Of a DNA stretch of 35,604 nucleotides, positions 7,134 to 16,160 are shown in pieces. Position 1 is the first letter of the stretch. Each line of letters begins with the position of its first letter. Origin of the DNA: X23 sp050251575 (GTDB lineage: Bacteria; Bacillota; Clostridia; SK-Y3); assembly GCA_050251575.1 (NCBI GenBank), contig JBFWMP010000012.1, positions 1-35,604 on the forward strand, given 5' to 3'. The position numbers and the translations under genes were made by a program. A model generated the notes under the pieces. That model saw only the letters and a list, made by a program, of their open reading frames with translations, made no database searches and was not told the DNA's origin.

Positions 7134-8894
7134 TTAAATTTCTTTTAGACTATACTTATTTTCATATTTTTCGTATGATTCTCTATACTCTTCCGTCTTA
7201 TTTAGATCAACATATTTTACATATTGATGCGGATCAAAATCAATCTTAGCAGAATACAGCTGTTCTACAGCTATCCCAATATTGGAGCAATGATCTGCGA
7301 CTCTTTCCAGGTTATTGATAATATCCAAAAACACTACACCGGATTTCAAAGTGCATTTTTGCTGTGATAAGCGATCAATATGCCTGATACGTAATGTTTC
7401 TTTAAGTAAATCTATTACATCTTCACAAGGTTGAATTTGTTTGGCAAGCTTAATATTTTGACTTTCATATGCCCTTACCGACAAATCTACAATTTCTTTT
7501 ACTGCTCCTGTAATAACCAGCAGCTCCCGCTTTGCTAAATCTGAGAATTCAACGTCTTCCTGAACGATATAAGCCGCAATCTCCGATAGATTGGTAGCAT
7601 GATCCCCAATTCTCTCGATATCTGTAATAACATGAAAAAGTCCTGATACAAGTTTATTTTCTTCCTTGCTTAAAGGTTCATCTGCAACTTTTATAAGATA
7701 TTTTGTAATACTGGATTCCATTTCATCGATAATATTTTCATTGTCATCTATTGCTCCGTTAGAGCTTGTATTCCTTTCAAGTAAGGCATTCATACTTAAG
7801 AGCACATTATCCTGTGCAACCTTACTCATGCGCACTACTTCTTTTACACTTTGCGCAACTGCAATAGAAGGAGTTGTAAGAAATCTTTCGTCGAGATTTT
7901 TTTGTCCTTTAGTTTCTTCTTTCCCTCTTACCGCAATATGCGCCAACTTCACTAATAAACCAGCAAAAGGAAGAAGCAGTACTGTATTGGCAATGTTGAA
8001 GATAGTATGGAAGTCTGCGATACCGCCACGGTTTACTATATCATCCCAGAAAGTAAAACCTATAGTGCCTTGATAGACATAAATTCCTATCAAAAATGCT
8101 ATCGTTCCAAGAACGTTAAAAAACAAATGAATCATGGCTGCTTTTTTGGCATTTTTACTTGCTCCAATACTGGATAATAACGCAGTCACACATGTCCCAA
8201 TATTTTGTCCCAAAATAATGGGAATTGCTGAAGAAAAGGTCACCAACCCTGTCGAAGCCACGGCTTGAAGTATCCCAACAGAAGCACTGCTGCTCTGAAT
8301 CAAGGCCGTTACAGATGCACCTATCAGCACACCAATAATAGGGTTTCTAAAAGCTACGAAAGCTTCTGCAAATTGGGGCAAATCCTTCAAATGAGATACT
8401 GCAGATTCCATTGTTCCCATACCGATAAATAAAATACCAAAGCCGGCTAATATTGATCCTATATTGTTTAACTTCTTTTTTTTGGCGAACATAATCAACG
8501 ACACACCTATTGCAATGGCAAGAGGTGCCAGAGTTTTTGGTTTAAGCATAGTCAAATACCATACACTTTTATCAATATCTCCAAGCCTGATAATCTGGGC
8601 TGTCACTGTTGTTCCAATATTGGCGCCCATAATTACTCCGACTGCTTGTGTAAGCTTCATAACCCCTGCATTAACAAAACCCACTACCATAACCGTCGTG
8701 GCACTGCTGCTTTGAACTAACGCAGTAACTGCGGCACCTACAAAAACGCCTTTAAAAATATTACTGGTCATTGCTTCGATAATTCTCTGCATTCTTTCTC
8801 CGGCTGCCTGTTCAAGACCATCTCCCATAATCTTCATTCCATATAGGAACAAGCCTAAACCACCGAACAACGTAAGTAAATCAACAATACTCAT
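7134..8894 (-). CDS. Na+/phosphate cotransporter family protein with PhoU-like C-terminal domain
   Basis: A 586-aa inner-membrane transporter of the Na/Pi cotransporter (NptA/PNaS) family. The two inverted half-repeats are visible, each with a QSSSA signature: QSSSAT at 61-66 and QSSSAS at 200-205. About eight to ten hydrophobic segments fill residues 1-330. Residues about 345-560 form a PhoU-like helical domain (ERIGDHATNLSEIAAYI, LERVADHCSNIGIAVEQL), common in bacterial NptA homologues and thought to link transport to phosphate status. The start ATG at 8894 follows AGGGGGTAG. A possible promoter (TTTATT, 17 bp, TAAAAT on the minus strand near 8980-9010) is weak. Alternative substrates have been suggested for this family, so phosphate is the likely but unproven substrate. 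Confidence 0.92.
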   Translation of the reverse strand: MSIVDLLTLFGGLGLFLYGMKIMGDGLEQAAGERMQRIIEAMTSNIFKGVFVGAAVTALVQSSSATTVMVVGFVNAGVMKLTQAVGVIMGANIGTTVTAQIIRLGDIDKSVWYLTMLKPKTLAPLAIAIGVSLIMFAKKKKLNNIGSILAGFGILFIGMGTMESAVSHLKDLPQFAEAFVAFRNPIIGVLIGASVTALIQSSSASVGILQAVASTGLVTFSSAIPIILGQNIGTCVTALLSSIGASKNAKKAAMIHLFFNVLGTIAFLIGIYVYQGTIGFTFWDDIVNRGGIADFHTIFNIANTVLLLPFAGLLVKLAHIAVRGKEETKGQKNLDERFLTTPSIAVAQSVKEVVRMSKVAQDNVLLSMNALLERNTSSNGAIDDNENIIDEMESSITKYLIKVADEPLSKEENKLVSGLFHVITDIERIGDHATNLSEIAAYIVQEDVEFSDLAKRELLVITGAVKEIVDLSVRAYESQNIKLAKQIQPCEDVIDLLKETLRIRHIDRLSQQKCTLKSGVVFLDIINNLERVADHCSNIGIAVEQLYSAKIDFDPHQYVKYVDLNKTEEYRESYEKYENKYSLKEI

Positions 8895-9081
8895 AAACTA
8901 CCCCCTGAAATAATATGCCATACTTAACTTTAGTATTACACTTAATTAATTATTTTAATATATGTATTGCATCCAATTAATAATTTTAGCATAGTTTTGA
9001 TATTGAATAAAGCTTTTTCAATAAATAAGTTTTAAACATATTAACTTGAAGGGAATCCTTACTTGATTCAGCAGAACAAAT

Positions 9082-9152
9082 AGAAAAAATGGGCTGTCTC
9101 AAAATGATGTTTTTCGGAATGGTCAAGACCATTCCGCATTTTGAAACAACCC
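9082..9152 (-). terminator. Long hairpin terminator after glnN
   Basis: A two-part hairpin. The inner stem pairs 9115-9123 with 9128-9136 (CGGAATGGT / ACCATTCCG, perfect). The outer stem pairs 9091-9106 with 9137-9152 (GGGCTGTCTCAAAATG against CATTTTGAAACAACCC, mostly paired). On the minus strand it is followed by ATTTTTTC. It begins 34 bp past the glnN stop codon at 9186. Confidence 0.75.
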
Positions 9153-9185
9153 CTCTTATAAGACTATATTGTATTATGCTTTATT

Positions 9186-11306
9186 TTATATATTAAACAG
9201 CAGCTCACCATAGGTTGGCATAGGCCATAACTTCGAATCCACCATAGTTTCAAGCTTATCTCCGTCCACTCTTAACTTATCCATTGCAGCAAATACTCCA
9301 TCTTTATAGAAGCAAGCCTGTTCATAAGTATTTCCATGCATCTCAGCAGCTTTAACCGTCATCTCTTCCAAAACCTCAGTATTCTTTTTAAAAGATACTA
9401 ATGTATCGGATACTTCCTTAAGAAGCTCAGCTTGAACACTGACATCTATATCCATACCTGTTGATTTCACTGAATTAATAGATACTGCTAATTCATTTGC
9501 AAATCTTATAACAGCAGGAATAATCTGTCTTTTTGACATTTCAAGCATAGTCAGCGCTTCAATATTAATCTGTTTGATATACGCTTCTAAATTAATTTCA
9601 TAGCGCGAGTATAGCTCTGCCTTACTTAATACATGATGCTTTTCAAAAACTTTCACAGACTTCTCACTGATTAGATGAGGAATAGCTTCCACTGTAGATC
9701 TAATATTAGGCAAACCTCTCTTTTTCGCTTCCACAATCCATTCTTCTGAATAACCGTTACCATTAAATATAATCTTCTTGTGGCTAATAACAATTTCCTT
9801 GCATAGCATATGAACTTCTTCATGAAAGTCTGCAGCCTTTTCCAACCTATCTGAAATTTGACTTAATGTTTCAGCAACAATAGTATTTAATACTACATTC
9901 GGATCCGAAATAGATGCTGAGGAAGGAACCATTCTAAACTCAAACTTATTGCCGGTAAATGCAAAGGGAGATGTTCTGTTTCTATCTGTTGTATCCCTTG
10001 GCAGTGATGGCAGAGTAGTCACACCTACCTTAAGCACTCCACCCTGCTTGGAGTGATTAGCAGTACCTTCAGCTTCTAACTGCTCTAAAATATCTGTTAA
10101 CTGTTCTCCTAAGAATATGGAGATAATGGCTGGAGGAGCCTCATTGGCACCAAGCCTATGATCATTTCCAGGATTTGCAGCAGACATTCTTAATAATTCT
10201 GCATAATCGTCAATACTTTTAATCACTGCACAGAGAAATACGATAAATTGTGCATTTTCATGGGGAGTATTGCCGGGATCAAGCAGGTTCTGACCATCAT
10301 TTGTGCTCATAGACCAATTATTGTGTTTTCCTGATCCATTAATACCTGCAAAAGGCTTTTCATGCAGCAAGCACTTCAATCCGTGTCTTGCAGCCACCTT
10401 TTTCATCATTTCCATAGTCAACTGGTTATGATCTGTTGCAATATTAGTAGTAGAGAAAACTGGTGCAAGCTCATGCTGTGCAGGTGCAACTTCATTATGC
10501 TGGGTTTTTGCAGGTACTCCCAGCTTCCATAGTTCTATATTGAGCTCTTTCATAAATGAAGAAATTCTTTCTTTAAGCCTTCCGAAATAATGATCTTCCA
10601 ATTCCTGTCCCTTTGGAGGTTTTGCACCGAACAAGGTTCTTCCTGTAAATACCAAGTCTTCCCTTTTACCATATTTTTCTCTATCTATAAGGAAATATTC
10701 TTGTTCAGCACCTACGGTACTAATCACCTTTGTAGCGGTAGTATTACCAAAAAGTTTTAGAATTCTTAATGCTTCTCTTGAAAGTGCTTCCATAGAACGA
10801 AGAAGAGGTGTTTTCATATCTAGCGCTTCACCGGTATAAGAGCAGAAAGCCGTGGGGATACATAGTGTCACACCGGAGGCATCTTCTTTCAAAAACGTCG
10901 GAGAAGTACAATCCCAAGCTGTATAGCCTCTTGCTTCAAAGGTTGCTCTCAAACCGCCGGAAGGAAAAGATGATGCATCGGGTTCTCCTTTAATCAATTC
11001 CTTTCCCGAGAATTCCATGATTATCTTGCCATCTGCAGTTGGAGAGATAAAAGCATCATGCTTTTCAGCCGTAATTCCAGTCATTGGCTGGAACCAATGA
11101 GTAAAATGAGTAGCACCCTTACCAATTGCCCAATCCTTCATGGCATTTGCAACTACTTCCGCAACAGCTGGATCTAATGGCAATCCTTCATCAATTGTCT
11201 TTTTCAATGCCTTATATGTGGCCTTTGGAAGGCTTTCTCTCATCACAGCATCATTAAAAACATTACAACCAAATGTTTGATTTAACTTACTAGCCTCATA
11301 TTCCAT
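9186..11306 (-). CDS. glnN: Glutamine synthetase type III
   Basis: A 706-aa GSIII enzyme, which condenses glutamate and ammonia with ATP to give glutamine in the cytoplasm; the length is diagnostic, since GSI is about 440-470 aa. Recognisable parts are the N-terminal GSIII region (WAIGKGATHFTHWFQPMTG, about 58-76), the glutamate/metal-binding catalytic core (STVGAEQEYFLID near 200; HNEVAPAQHELAPVF near 270; GINGSGKHNNWSMST near 320; the NRTSPFAFTGNKFEFRM arginine segment near 430-445) and the long C-terminal helical extension. No GlnR/GlnB or ANTAR gene lies beside it; it is monocistronic between a promoter/leader and a terminator. The leader holds a terminator-like hairpin, so expression is probably controlled by attenuation. 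Confidence 0.96.
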   Translation of the reverse strand: MEYEASKLNQTFGCNVFNDAVMRESLPKATYKALKKTIDEGLPLDPAVAEVVANAMKDWAIGKGATHFTHWFQPMTGITAEKHDAFISPTADGKIIMEFSGKELIKGEPDASSFPSGGLRATFEARGYTAWDCTSPTFLKEDASGVTLCIPTAFCSYTGEALDMKTPLLRSMEALSREALRILKLFGNTTATKVISTVGAEQEYFLIDREKYGKREDLVFTGRTLFGAKPPKGQELEDHYFGRLKERISSFMKELNIELWKLGVPAKTQHNEVAPAQHELAPVFSTTNIATDHNQLTMEMMKKVAARHGLKCLLHEKPFAGINGSGKHNNWSMSTNDGQNLLDPGNTPHENAQFIVFLCAVIKSIDDYAELLRMSAANPGNDHRLGANEAPPAIISIFLGEQLTDILEQLEAEGTANHSKQGGVLKVGVTTLPSLPRDTTDRNRTSPFAFTGNKFEFRMVPSSASISDPNVVLNTIVAETLSQISDRLEKAADFHEEVHMLCKEIVISHKKIIFNGNGYSEEWIVEAKKRGLPNIRSTVEAIPHLISEKSVKVFEKHHVLSKAELYSRYEINLEAYIKQINIEALTMLEMSKRQIIPAVIRFANELAVSINSVKSTGMDIDVSVQAELLKEVSDTLVSFKKNTEVLEEMTVKAAEMHGNTYEQACFYKDGVFAAMDKLRVDGDKLETMVDSKLWPMPTYGELLFNI

Positions 11307-11343
11307 AATAATATACCCCTTTCATATTTATATATTAATTACT

Positions 11344-11402
11344 GCAAAAAGTAAAAAGCGTCTCTTAGAAGCATATGTCAATAACATATACCTCAGAAAC
11401 GC
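11344..11402 (-). promoter_or_regulatory. Terminator-like hairpin in the glnN leader (candidate attenuator)
   Basis: On the minus strand the arm 11402-11384 pairs with 11378-11358 to form a stem of roughly 19 bp with a short loop and one small bulge, followed at once by TTTTTACTTTTTG. The structure lies between the glnN promoter (11444-11472) and the glnN start codon (11306), so it would stop transcription before the gene unless an antiterminator acts. Glutamine synthetase leaders in Clostridia are known to be controlled by ANTAR-type antitermination in some species; I could not find the paired hexaloop hairpins that this needs. The hairpin also overlaps nothing coding. The plus-strand side has no U-tract. 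Confidence 0.65.
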
Positions 11403-11443
11403 CATTGTTTCAACTTTATACAAAATTAAATTCCTTATAAAAA

Positions 11444-11472
11444 ATAATACTATGTTTTTAGCAAAAATGCAA
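11444..11472 (-). promoter_or_regulatory. Promoter of glnN
   Basis: On the minus strand TTGCAT (11472-11467) is 17 bp from TATTAT (11449-11444). The -10 matches consensus at five of six bases and the -35 at three. Transcription would begin near 11437, giving a leader of about 130 nt that contains the terminator-like hairpin. Confidence 0.55.
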
Positions 11473-11610
11473 GAAAAATTTTAAAAAATAGAGCTATTAT
11501 ATACAGTTCGTAGTATAATAAATACGAGCAATTAAGACTATAATTAAGAATATATAGAGAATCTATAATTATCTATATATTCATTATATTACTAAAGGAG
11601 GATGCTTAAA

Positions 11611-12258
11611 ATGAAAATATTTATTGACACAGCAAATGTGGATGATATCCGCAAGGCAAATGAACTGGGAGTAATTAGTGGTGTAACAACTAATCCCTCA
11701 CTTATTGCAAAAGAAGGTAAGGATTTCATCGAAGTTGTAAAAGAAATTACTACCATTGTTGACGGTCCAATCAGTGCCGAAGTTATCAGTTTGGATTCTC
11801 AAGAAATGATAAGAGAAGCAAGAGAGCTGGCAAAAATACATAAAAATATTGTCATTAAAATCCCAATGACTCTAGAAGGATTAAAAGCAGTTAAAATTCT
11901 TTCAAGTGAAAGTATTAAAACAAATGTTACACTGATCTTTTCTTCTACTCAAGCACTGTTGGCTGCAAGGGCCGGTGCAACTTATGTAAGCCCGTTTCTT
12001 GGCAGACTCGATGATATTGGCAGTAATGGCATGGCTTTAATTGAAGAAATAGTAGATATCTTCACCACACATGGAATAACAACAGAAATCATTGCTGCTA
12101 GTATCAGACATCCAATACATGTCATTGAAGCGGCACGGCTGGGATCTCATATCGCAACTATTCCATACAAAGTAATCACTCAGATGGCTCAACATCCGCT
12201 CACCGATATAGGAATCGAAAGATTTCTGAAAGATTGGGAAGGCGTACCCAAAAAATAA
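11611..12258 (+). CDS. Transaldolase / fructose-6-phosphate aldolase family protein (TalC type)
   Basis: A small (215-aa) TIM-barrel class I aldolase of the TalC/FSA group. It shows the N-terminal FIDTANVDDIRKA, the phosphate/sugar-binding GVTTNPSLIAKEG (24-36), the Schiff-base lysine in VIKIPMT (Lys83), TLIFSSTQALLAARAGATYVSPFLGR and the C-terminal helix region with MAQHPLTDIGIERF. In Clostridia this type usually serves as transaldolase in the non-oxidative pentose phosphate pathway. The upstream in-frame ATG at 11602 directly abuts the Shine-Dalgarno AAAGGAGG (11594-11601), so the ATG at 11611, 9 nt downstream, is the true start. A perfect TATAAT lies at 11514-11519 but no good -35 is seen. 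The gene stands alone, divergent from glnN and convergent with the transglutaminase-like gene. Confidence 0.93.
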   Translation: MKIFIDTANVDDIRKANELGVISGVTTNPSLIAKEGKDFIEVVKEITTIVDGPISAEVISLDSQEMIREARELAKIHKNIVIKIPMTLEGLKAVKILSSESIKTNVTLIFSSTQALLAARAGATYVSPFLGRLDDIGSNGMALIEEIVDIFTTHGITTEIIAASIRHPIHVIEAARLGSHIATIPYKVITQMAQHPLTDIGIERFLKDWEGVPKK

Positions 12259-12275
12259 GACATACAGGCAAGTCA

Positions 12276-12309
12276 AGGGGTTGTTGTGTGATGCAACACT
12301 CCTGCCCCT
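12276..12309 (+). terminator. Weak hairpin after the transaldolase gene
   Basis: AGGGG (12276-12280) pairs with CCCCT (12305-12309), and TGTTG (12282-12286) with CAACA (12294-12298). It starts 17 bp past the stop codon. There is no T-run after it, so termination here is uncertain; the 81-bp inverted repeat that follows may do the job. Confidence 0.3.
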
Positions 12310-12334
12310 AAACCCTTAAATAGTCATGGTTTTT

Positions 12335-12415
12335 GTCATTCTGAATGGAACGGAGTGAAGTGAAGAATCTTTAACCTACTTGGATACTAAGATTCTTCAC
12401 TCCGCTCAGAATGAC
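12335..12415. repeat. 81-bp dispersed inverted-repeat element, copy 1
   Basis: The element starts GTCATTCTGA and ends TCAGAATGAC, with most of its length pairing as an imperfect hairpin (GGAGTGAAGTGAAGAATCTT against AAGATTCTTCACTCC). It lies between the convergent transaldolase and transglutaminase-like genes. An 80-bp relative with the same ends is at 23833-23912. The pattern (palindromic, intergenic, no coding capacity) fits a REP/MITE-like repeat and could act as a transcription stop for both neighbours. Confidence 0.8.
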
Positions 12416-12479
12416 ATTCCTGACTGCTTTTTGTTATTATTTGCTGATAATTTCGAGCAATCTAATCTTTTTCCATATT

Positions 12480-14852
12480 CTAAAACTCCATCTTTATATA
12501 CTTACAATAATAAAAACGAAAAACATTTAAATGTTTTTTTAAGTTTTTCACATTGGAATAATAGAATTTCACCAGACTTTCTTTATCCTGCTCCTGCATT
12601 ATGCTGTTACTGTATCTTGCTTTAATATACAGTTCAGTGATATTATAAAAACTATCGTCAGCATTTTCAAACTGCTTATCTATTCTCTGTGCATACTCCA
12701 TCGGAGCTTCACCCGGTTTCATGCCGCAATCATAATAATACATAATTTTTAATATTTTCTGATACATTGCAACAATACTTTTCTTAGGCCGCTCCTGTTG
12801 TGCTTTAGAAATACTTATTTTAAATATCATTCTGCGTACAATAATTATCAGCAATAACAACCCTGCTGCAGACATTATAATCTTTATAGCTCCCGTGGTT
12901 TTACCTTTCAAAAAGCCTAGCTCACTATCTAACATCTGATTATCTTGTGAGAGATCCACATTTACATCCGTCTCCCCCATCAAAGACCTTAGATAATCTT
13001 CATATTCCTCATCTTCCATGATACCGGAAGACAATTGTTGGTTATCATCCTGCTGACCATTTAATAATGCATTAAACGGCGAAGTAGGTTCAAACCGTAC
13101 CCATCCGAATCCTTCAAGAAATACTTCTACCCATGCATGGGAAAGTTCATTAGTTACATGATATACTCCCCCACTATCAGCGTTTGCAGGCAGTACATAT
13201 CCTTCTACATAACGGGCCGGAATCCCTAAAGAGCGTACCATTAAAGTCATTGCACTTGCATAATAGGTACAATAACCCTTCTTTAAATCAAGCAGGAAAT
13301 ATTCCGCAAAATCTCTTCCTTCCGGTGTATCTCCCGGACTAAGAGTATATGTGTACTTAGTGCTGAGATACTTCTCAATTGCTGCTGCTTTATCATATCT
13401 GTTGTTATAATCTTTCGAAATCTCCATAGCAAGTTCTGAAACCTTTGGAGTGATATTGTCCTGATTGCTGTATTGAGCGATAATTTCTTCATATTTTTTC
13501 TTCAAGTTCTTGCTTCTGTTAAGCGATGGTTGGATTATCTCCGGTGAACTCATCCTAAGAAGCTCTTCCACTACAGGATCTGACCTATCTACCATTCTAT
13601 ACCTTAGACTATAATAATTATCACTTTTTGCATTACCTTCGAAATAAAATTCAGCATTACTGTTAAGGAAAAGGTACTCTTGCCCATTATTAGATTGTAA
13701 AAGTTCAATCATATTGTCAGGATAAAAAAGTGTATTCGTTCTAAAGTTTATATGCTGAATTTGTGCATTTCCATGCTGGAATACCTGCTCATAAAGCTGA
13801 TTGCTCTGCCTCCGATACCTTGTTTGCCGAAGTATATCAAAAAACAACCTGTTATTGCTGAAATAATTATCAGTAATGTAATCATCAATATCATTGCCAT
13901 CAACAGAGAACTCTTCAACTGCGGTGCTAATCCAGCCTTTTCCTGTATAATAATCTCTGATTGACCCTTTTAGATATACCCTATGATCTGCTTTTATCTT
14001 CATAACTAAGCTGTCATCCAGTTTAATATTTCCTCCGACAGCATTTCTATCAGGCTGAAAGCCTGTCGAAGCCAGTGAAAAGTCACTTCCCTTCCAGTTA
14101 TCAAAGACTTCAAACCAACTCTGTTCATGATACCAATCATTAAATGCTGCAGCCCCATTATCCATCCACTCTGGCCTTTTATAATCATCTTCTATTGATA
14201 TAGATGAGGCTAGCAGTATAATCAATACCGCAAAAGGCATCGCCCATAGCACATAGATATGCCCCTGATATCGGGAATTGTCCGGCAGCAGGTATCTGAT
14301 TCTTTTATTAAACACTTCCCTGCCAAATAGACAAATCATACAAAACAGATATATTGAAAATCCCTGCTCATACATTTTGAAATCCAAGATAGTCGTAACA
14401 AGGTAATATGCAAGTCCGACTGCCAGCAGTATATAAAAATTATAATGCCTCACCACTAACAAAAAAGTCATACCAGCTACTATTAATGTTAACATAATCA
14501 CAAAATATATCTTAAAAGAAGGATTTATAGCTTGAATTCCAACGATATAATCATATATCCATATTAGAAACTCATTTATCTTAGAGAACATATTTTGAAC
14601 AAGCTTCAATTCTATTAACTGATATCCATAATATAAGCCGGCAAAGATTGCTAAACCAATCCCTAAATAAACTGTAATGCGGTTAATAAATAATAAATTC
14701 AATAATAATATCGTAACAAAGCAATATCTCAATACCAGAAGCTTTGGTATTTGGAGATTCATGGAATATGTGATAGAAAATACTATAGTCCAGCTATATA
14801 TCAAAGCAATTAAATTATAAATCACTAACCTGCTTATATTATTTGCCTTCAT
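12480..14852 (-). CDS. Transglutaminase-like domain membrane protein (TgpA/DUF3488 family)
   Basis: A 790-aa integral membrane protein. About seven hydrophobic helices occupy residues 10-220, followed by an extracytoplasmic region with a papain-like transglutaminase core: catalytic Cys528 (KKGYCTYYASAMTLMVRSLGIPARYVEGY), His572 (ELSHAWVEVF) and the acidic residue Glu588 (GWVRFEPTSP). A last helix lies at about 655-676, and residues about 680-790 form a cytoplasmic DUF4129-like tail (MKPGEAPMEYAQRID). It starts 2 bp after the DUF58 stop with GGAGATATAACT inside the DUF58 end, so it is coupled to it. MoxR-DUF58-TgpA is a common envelope-associated cluster; proposed roles include protein cross-linking, protease-like processing or chaperone-like assembly at the surface. 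The exact reaction is unknown. A short AT-only hairpin lies inside its 3' end near 12521-12541. Confidence 0.92.
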   Translation of the reverse strand: MKANNISRLVIYNLIALIYSWTIVFSITYSMNLQIPKLLVLRYCFVTILLLNLLFINRITVYLGIGLAIFAGLYYGYQLIELKLVQNMFSKINEFLIWIYDYIVGIQAINPSFKIYFVIMLTLIVAGMTFLLVVRHYNFYILLAVGLAYYLVTTILDFKMYEQGFSIYLFCMICLFGREVFNKRIRYLLPDNSRYQGHIYVLWAMPFAVLIILLASSISIEDDYKRPEWMDNGAAAFNDWYHEQSWFEVFDNWKGSDFSLASTGFQPDRNAVGGNIKLDDSLVMKIKADHRVYLKGSIRDYYTGKGWISTAVEEFSVDGNDIDDYITDNYFSNNRLFFDILRQTRYRRQSNQLYEQVFQHGNAQIQHINFRTNTLFYPDNMIELLQSNNGQEYLFLNSNAEFYFEGNAKSDNYYSLRYRMVDRSDPVVEELLRMSSPEIIQPSLNRSKNLKKKYEEIIAQYSNQDNITPKVSELAMEISKDYNNRYDKAAAIEKYLSTKYTYTLSPGDTPEGRDFAEYFLLDLKKGYCTYYASAMTLMVRSLGIPARYVEGYVLPANADSGGVYHVTNELSHAWVEVFLEGFGWVRFEPTSPFNALLNGQQDDNQQLSSGIMEDEEYEDYLRSLMGETDVNVDLSQDNQMLDSELGFLKGKTTGAIKIIMSAAGLLLLIIIVRRMIFKISISKAQQERPKKSIVAMYQKILKIMYYYDCGMKPGEAPMEYAQRIDKQFENADDSFYNITELYIKARYSNSIMQEQDKESLVKFYYSNVKNLKKHLNVFRFYYCKYIKMEF

Positions 14853-14854
14853 AG

Positions 14855-16054
14855 TTATATCTCCAATGCTTTTTTGATCTCGTCTGCATGGCTGACTTTG
14901 TAAACATTAATACCATTCTTCAGCAGCCCCTCTAAAAAAATATCACAATATGACTCAATAAAAGGTTTAGATGATACAGAACTTAACAGGGTAACTCTTT
15001 TACCTGAAAGTTTTAACTTCACTAAACTGTCAAATAAATCATTTGTATAATCAGCAGCAATAATAATGAGGTTATTAAAGTCCAATAGCTGTCCTTTATT
15101 TCTGTTAAACATATCAGCAAAAGGTGATATTCCTTCAAAGCCCATTTTAAACAACCTATCATACACGCAATTAAAATCTTTCTTACTGTCTACCCTTAAT
15201 TTTGAAAAATTCATATCATTAAAGCTAACATGAATAGATATGGACTTTTTCAGGCAAAACTTTAGTATCGCAAGAGTTGATTCTATGATAATATCTTTTA
15301 GAAACATATCATTCGGTTTATTGCTGATTAATCTATTAATATCTATAAACAAATAAGCCGAACTATTTTGTGATGCATTAAAATCTTTTATCATAAGTTC
15401 ATTTCTTTTTGCTGAAAGCTTCCAATGAATCTTTTTAAGCGGCAATCCCGACGTATACTTTTTTATTTCTGCGATCTCGGAATAGTCTTCCATTCCAAAC
15501 CTGCTGCCGTAATGAGAAGATTCACTGCTTACCATTGATAATGCCTTAAAATGATTAAGCTCTGTTATTCTAGGCAAAATACTTATCTTTTTATGTTTAT
15601 TATGGAAAGTGCGTGATAGCTTAAAAAACCCAAAATAATCTCTAAACTCCACTAGTCTGACGCCAACATCATAATTCCCAATATGGTCACATATTATTTC
15701 TTTTTCTATATGATATTTGCTTCTAGGCAGAATATAAAATACCTCATCGCTAAAAACCGACTTTGCCGTAAAGCTATCCGAATAGAAGCTCATTCTAACA
15801 AACGGATATAAGAAGAAATCTTTATTATAGACATCCAATGAATATTTGATCACATCTCCTCTTATTATCTCCATCTTATCTAATCTTTCAGTATACCGAT
15901 ATTTTAAGACAGTAATAATCAGAAATATCAATGATAGCAAAGGCAATATCATAATTGTAAAAACTAATGTATACAATATTTTTTCTTCCCTGTATAGAGC
16001 TAATATCAAAACGCATATAAATACGATAAAGTATATAACATTTCGTTTAGTCAT
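14855..16054 (-). CDS. DUF58 domain protein
   Basis: A 399-aa membrane-anchored protein with two N-terminal helices (about residues 5-21 and 27-50) and a cytoplasmic or surface domain carrying the DUF58 signature (IKKYTSGLPLKKIHWKLSAKRNELMIKDF, about 205-235), followed by a von Willebrand A-like fold region. DUF58 proteins partner MoxR AAA ATPases. The open frame extends to a GTG at 16117, but that codon has no Shine-Dalgarno; the ATG at 16054 has GGAGG 5 nt upstream and gives a start right before the first membrane helix, so I use it. The gene is 106 bp after moxR and 2 bp before the transglutaminase-like gene. Confidence 0.9.
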   Translation of the reverse strand: MTKRNVIYFIVFICVLILALYREEKILYTLVFTIMILPLLSLIFLIITVLKYRYTERLDKMEIIRGDVIKYSLDVYNKDFFLYPFVRMSFYSDSFTAKSVFSDEVFYILPRSKYHIEKEIICDHIGNYDVGVRLVEFRDYFGFFKLSRTFHNKHKKISILPRITELNHFKALSMVSSESSHYGSRFGMEDYSEIAEIKKYTSGLPLKKIHWKLSAKRNELMIKDFNASQNSSAYLFIDINRLISNKPNDMFLKDIIIESTLAILKFCLKKSISIHVSFNDMNFSKLRVDSKKDFNCVYDRLFKMGFEGISPFADMFNRNKGQLLDFNNLIIIAADYTNDLFDSLVKLKLSGKRVTLLSSVSSKPFIESYCDIFLEGLLKNGINVYKVSHADEIKKALEI

Positions 16055-16160
16055 CTTAACCTCCACTTCTGAGAGATTAGATTCAGATTCTAAAAAGTTC
16101 ATATTATCAACGGCCACTCAAATAGTCTGAATTCATGTCATCCTGCTTTTATTCTTAATC

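Noticed and set aside
11358..11402. ANTAR-type antitermination target in the glnN leader
   Set aside because: The hairpin loop is about five bases and does not match the A--G-- hexaloop expected, and no second matching hairpin was found upstream.
12521..12541. AT-only hairpin as the terminator of the transglutaminase-like gene
   Set aside because: AAAAACATTTAAATGTTTTT lies inside the coding sequence and has no GC pairs in the upper stem beyond one, so it is unlikely to terminate well.
13086..13091. Glutamate instead of aspartate in the transglutaminase triad (FEPT)
   Set aside because: FEPT is common at this position in TgpA-like proteins, as I recall, so it is not a sign of inactivation.
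16055..16117. Longer DUF58 protein from a GTG start
   Set aside because: The GTG has no Shine-Dalgarno, whereas the ATG at 16054 has GGAGG at the right distance and starts just before the first membrane helix.
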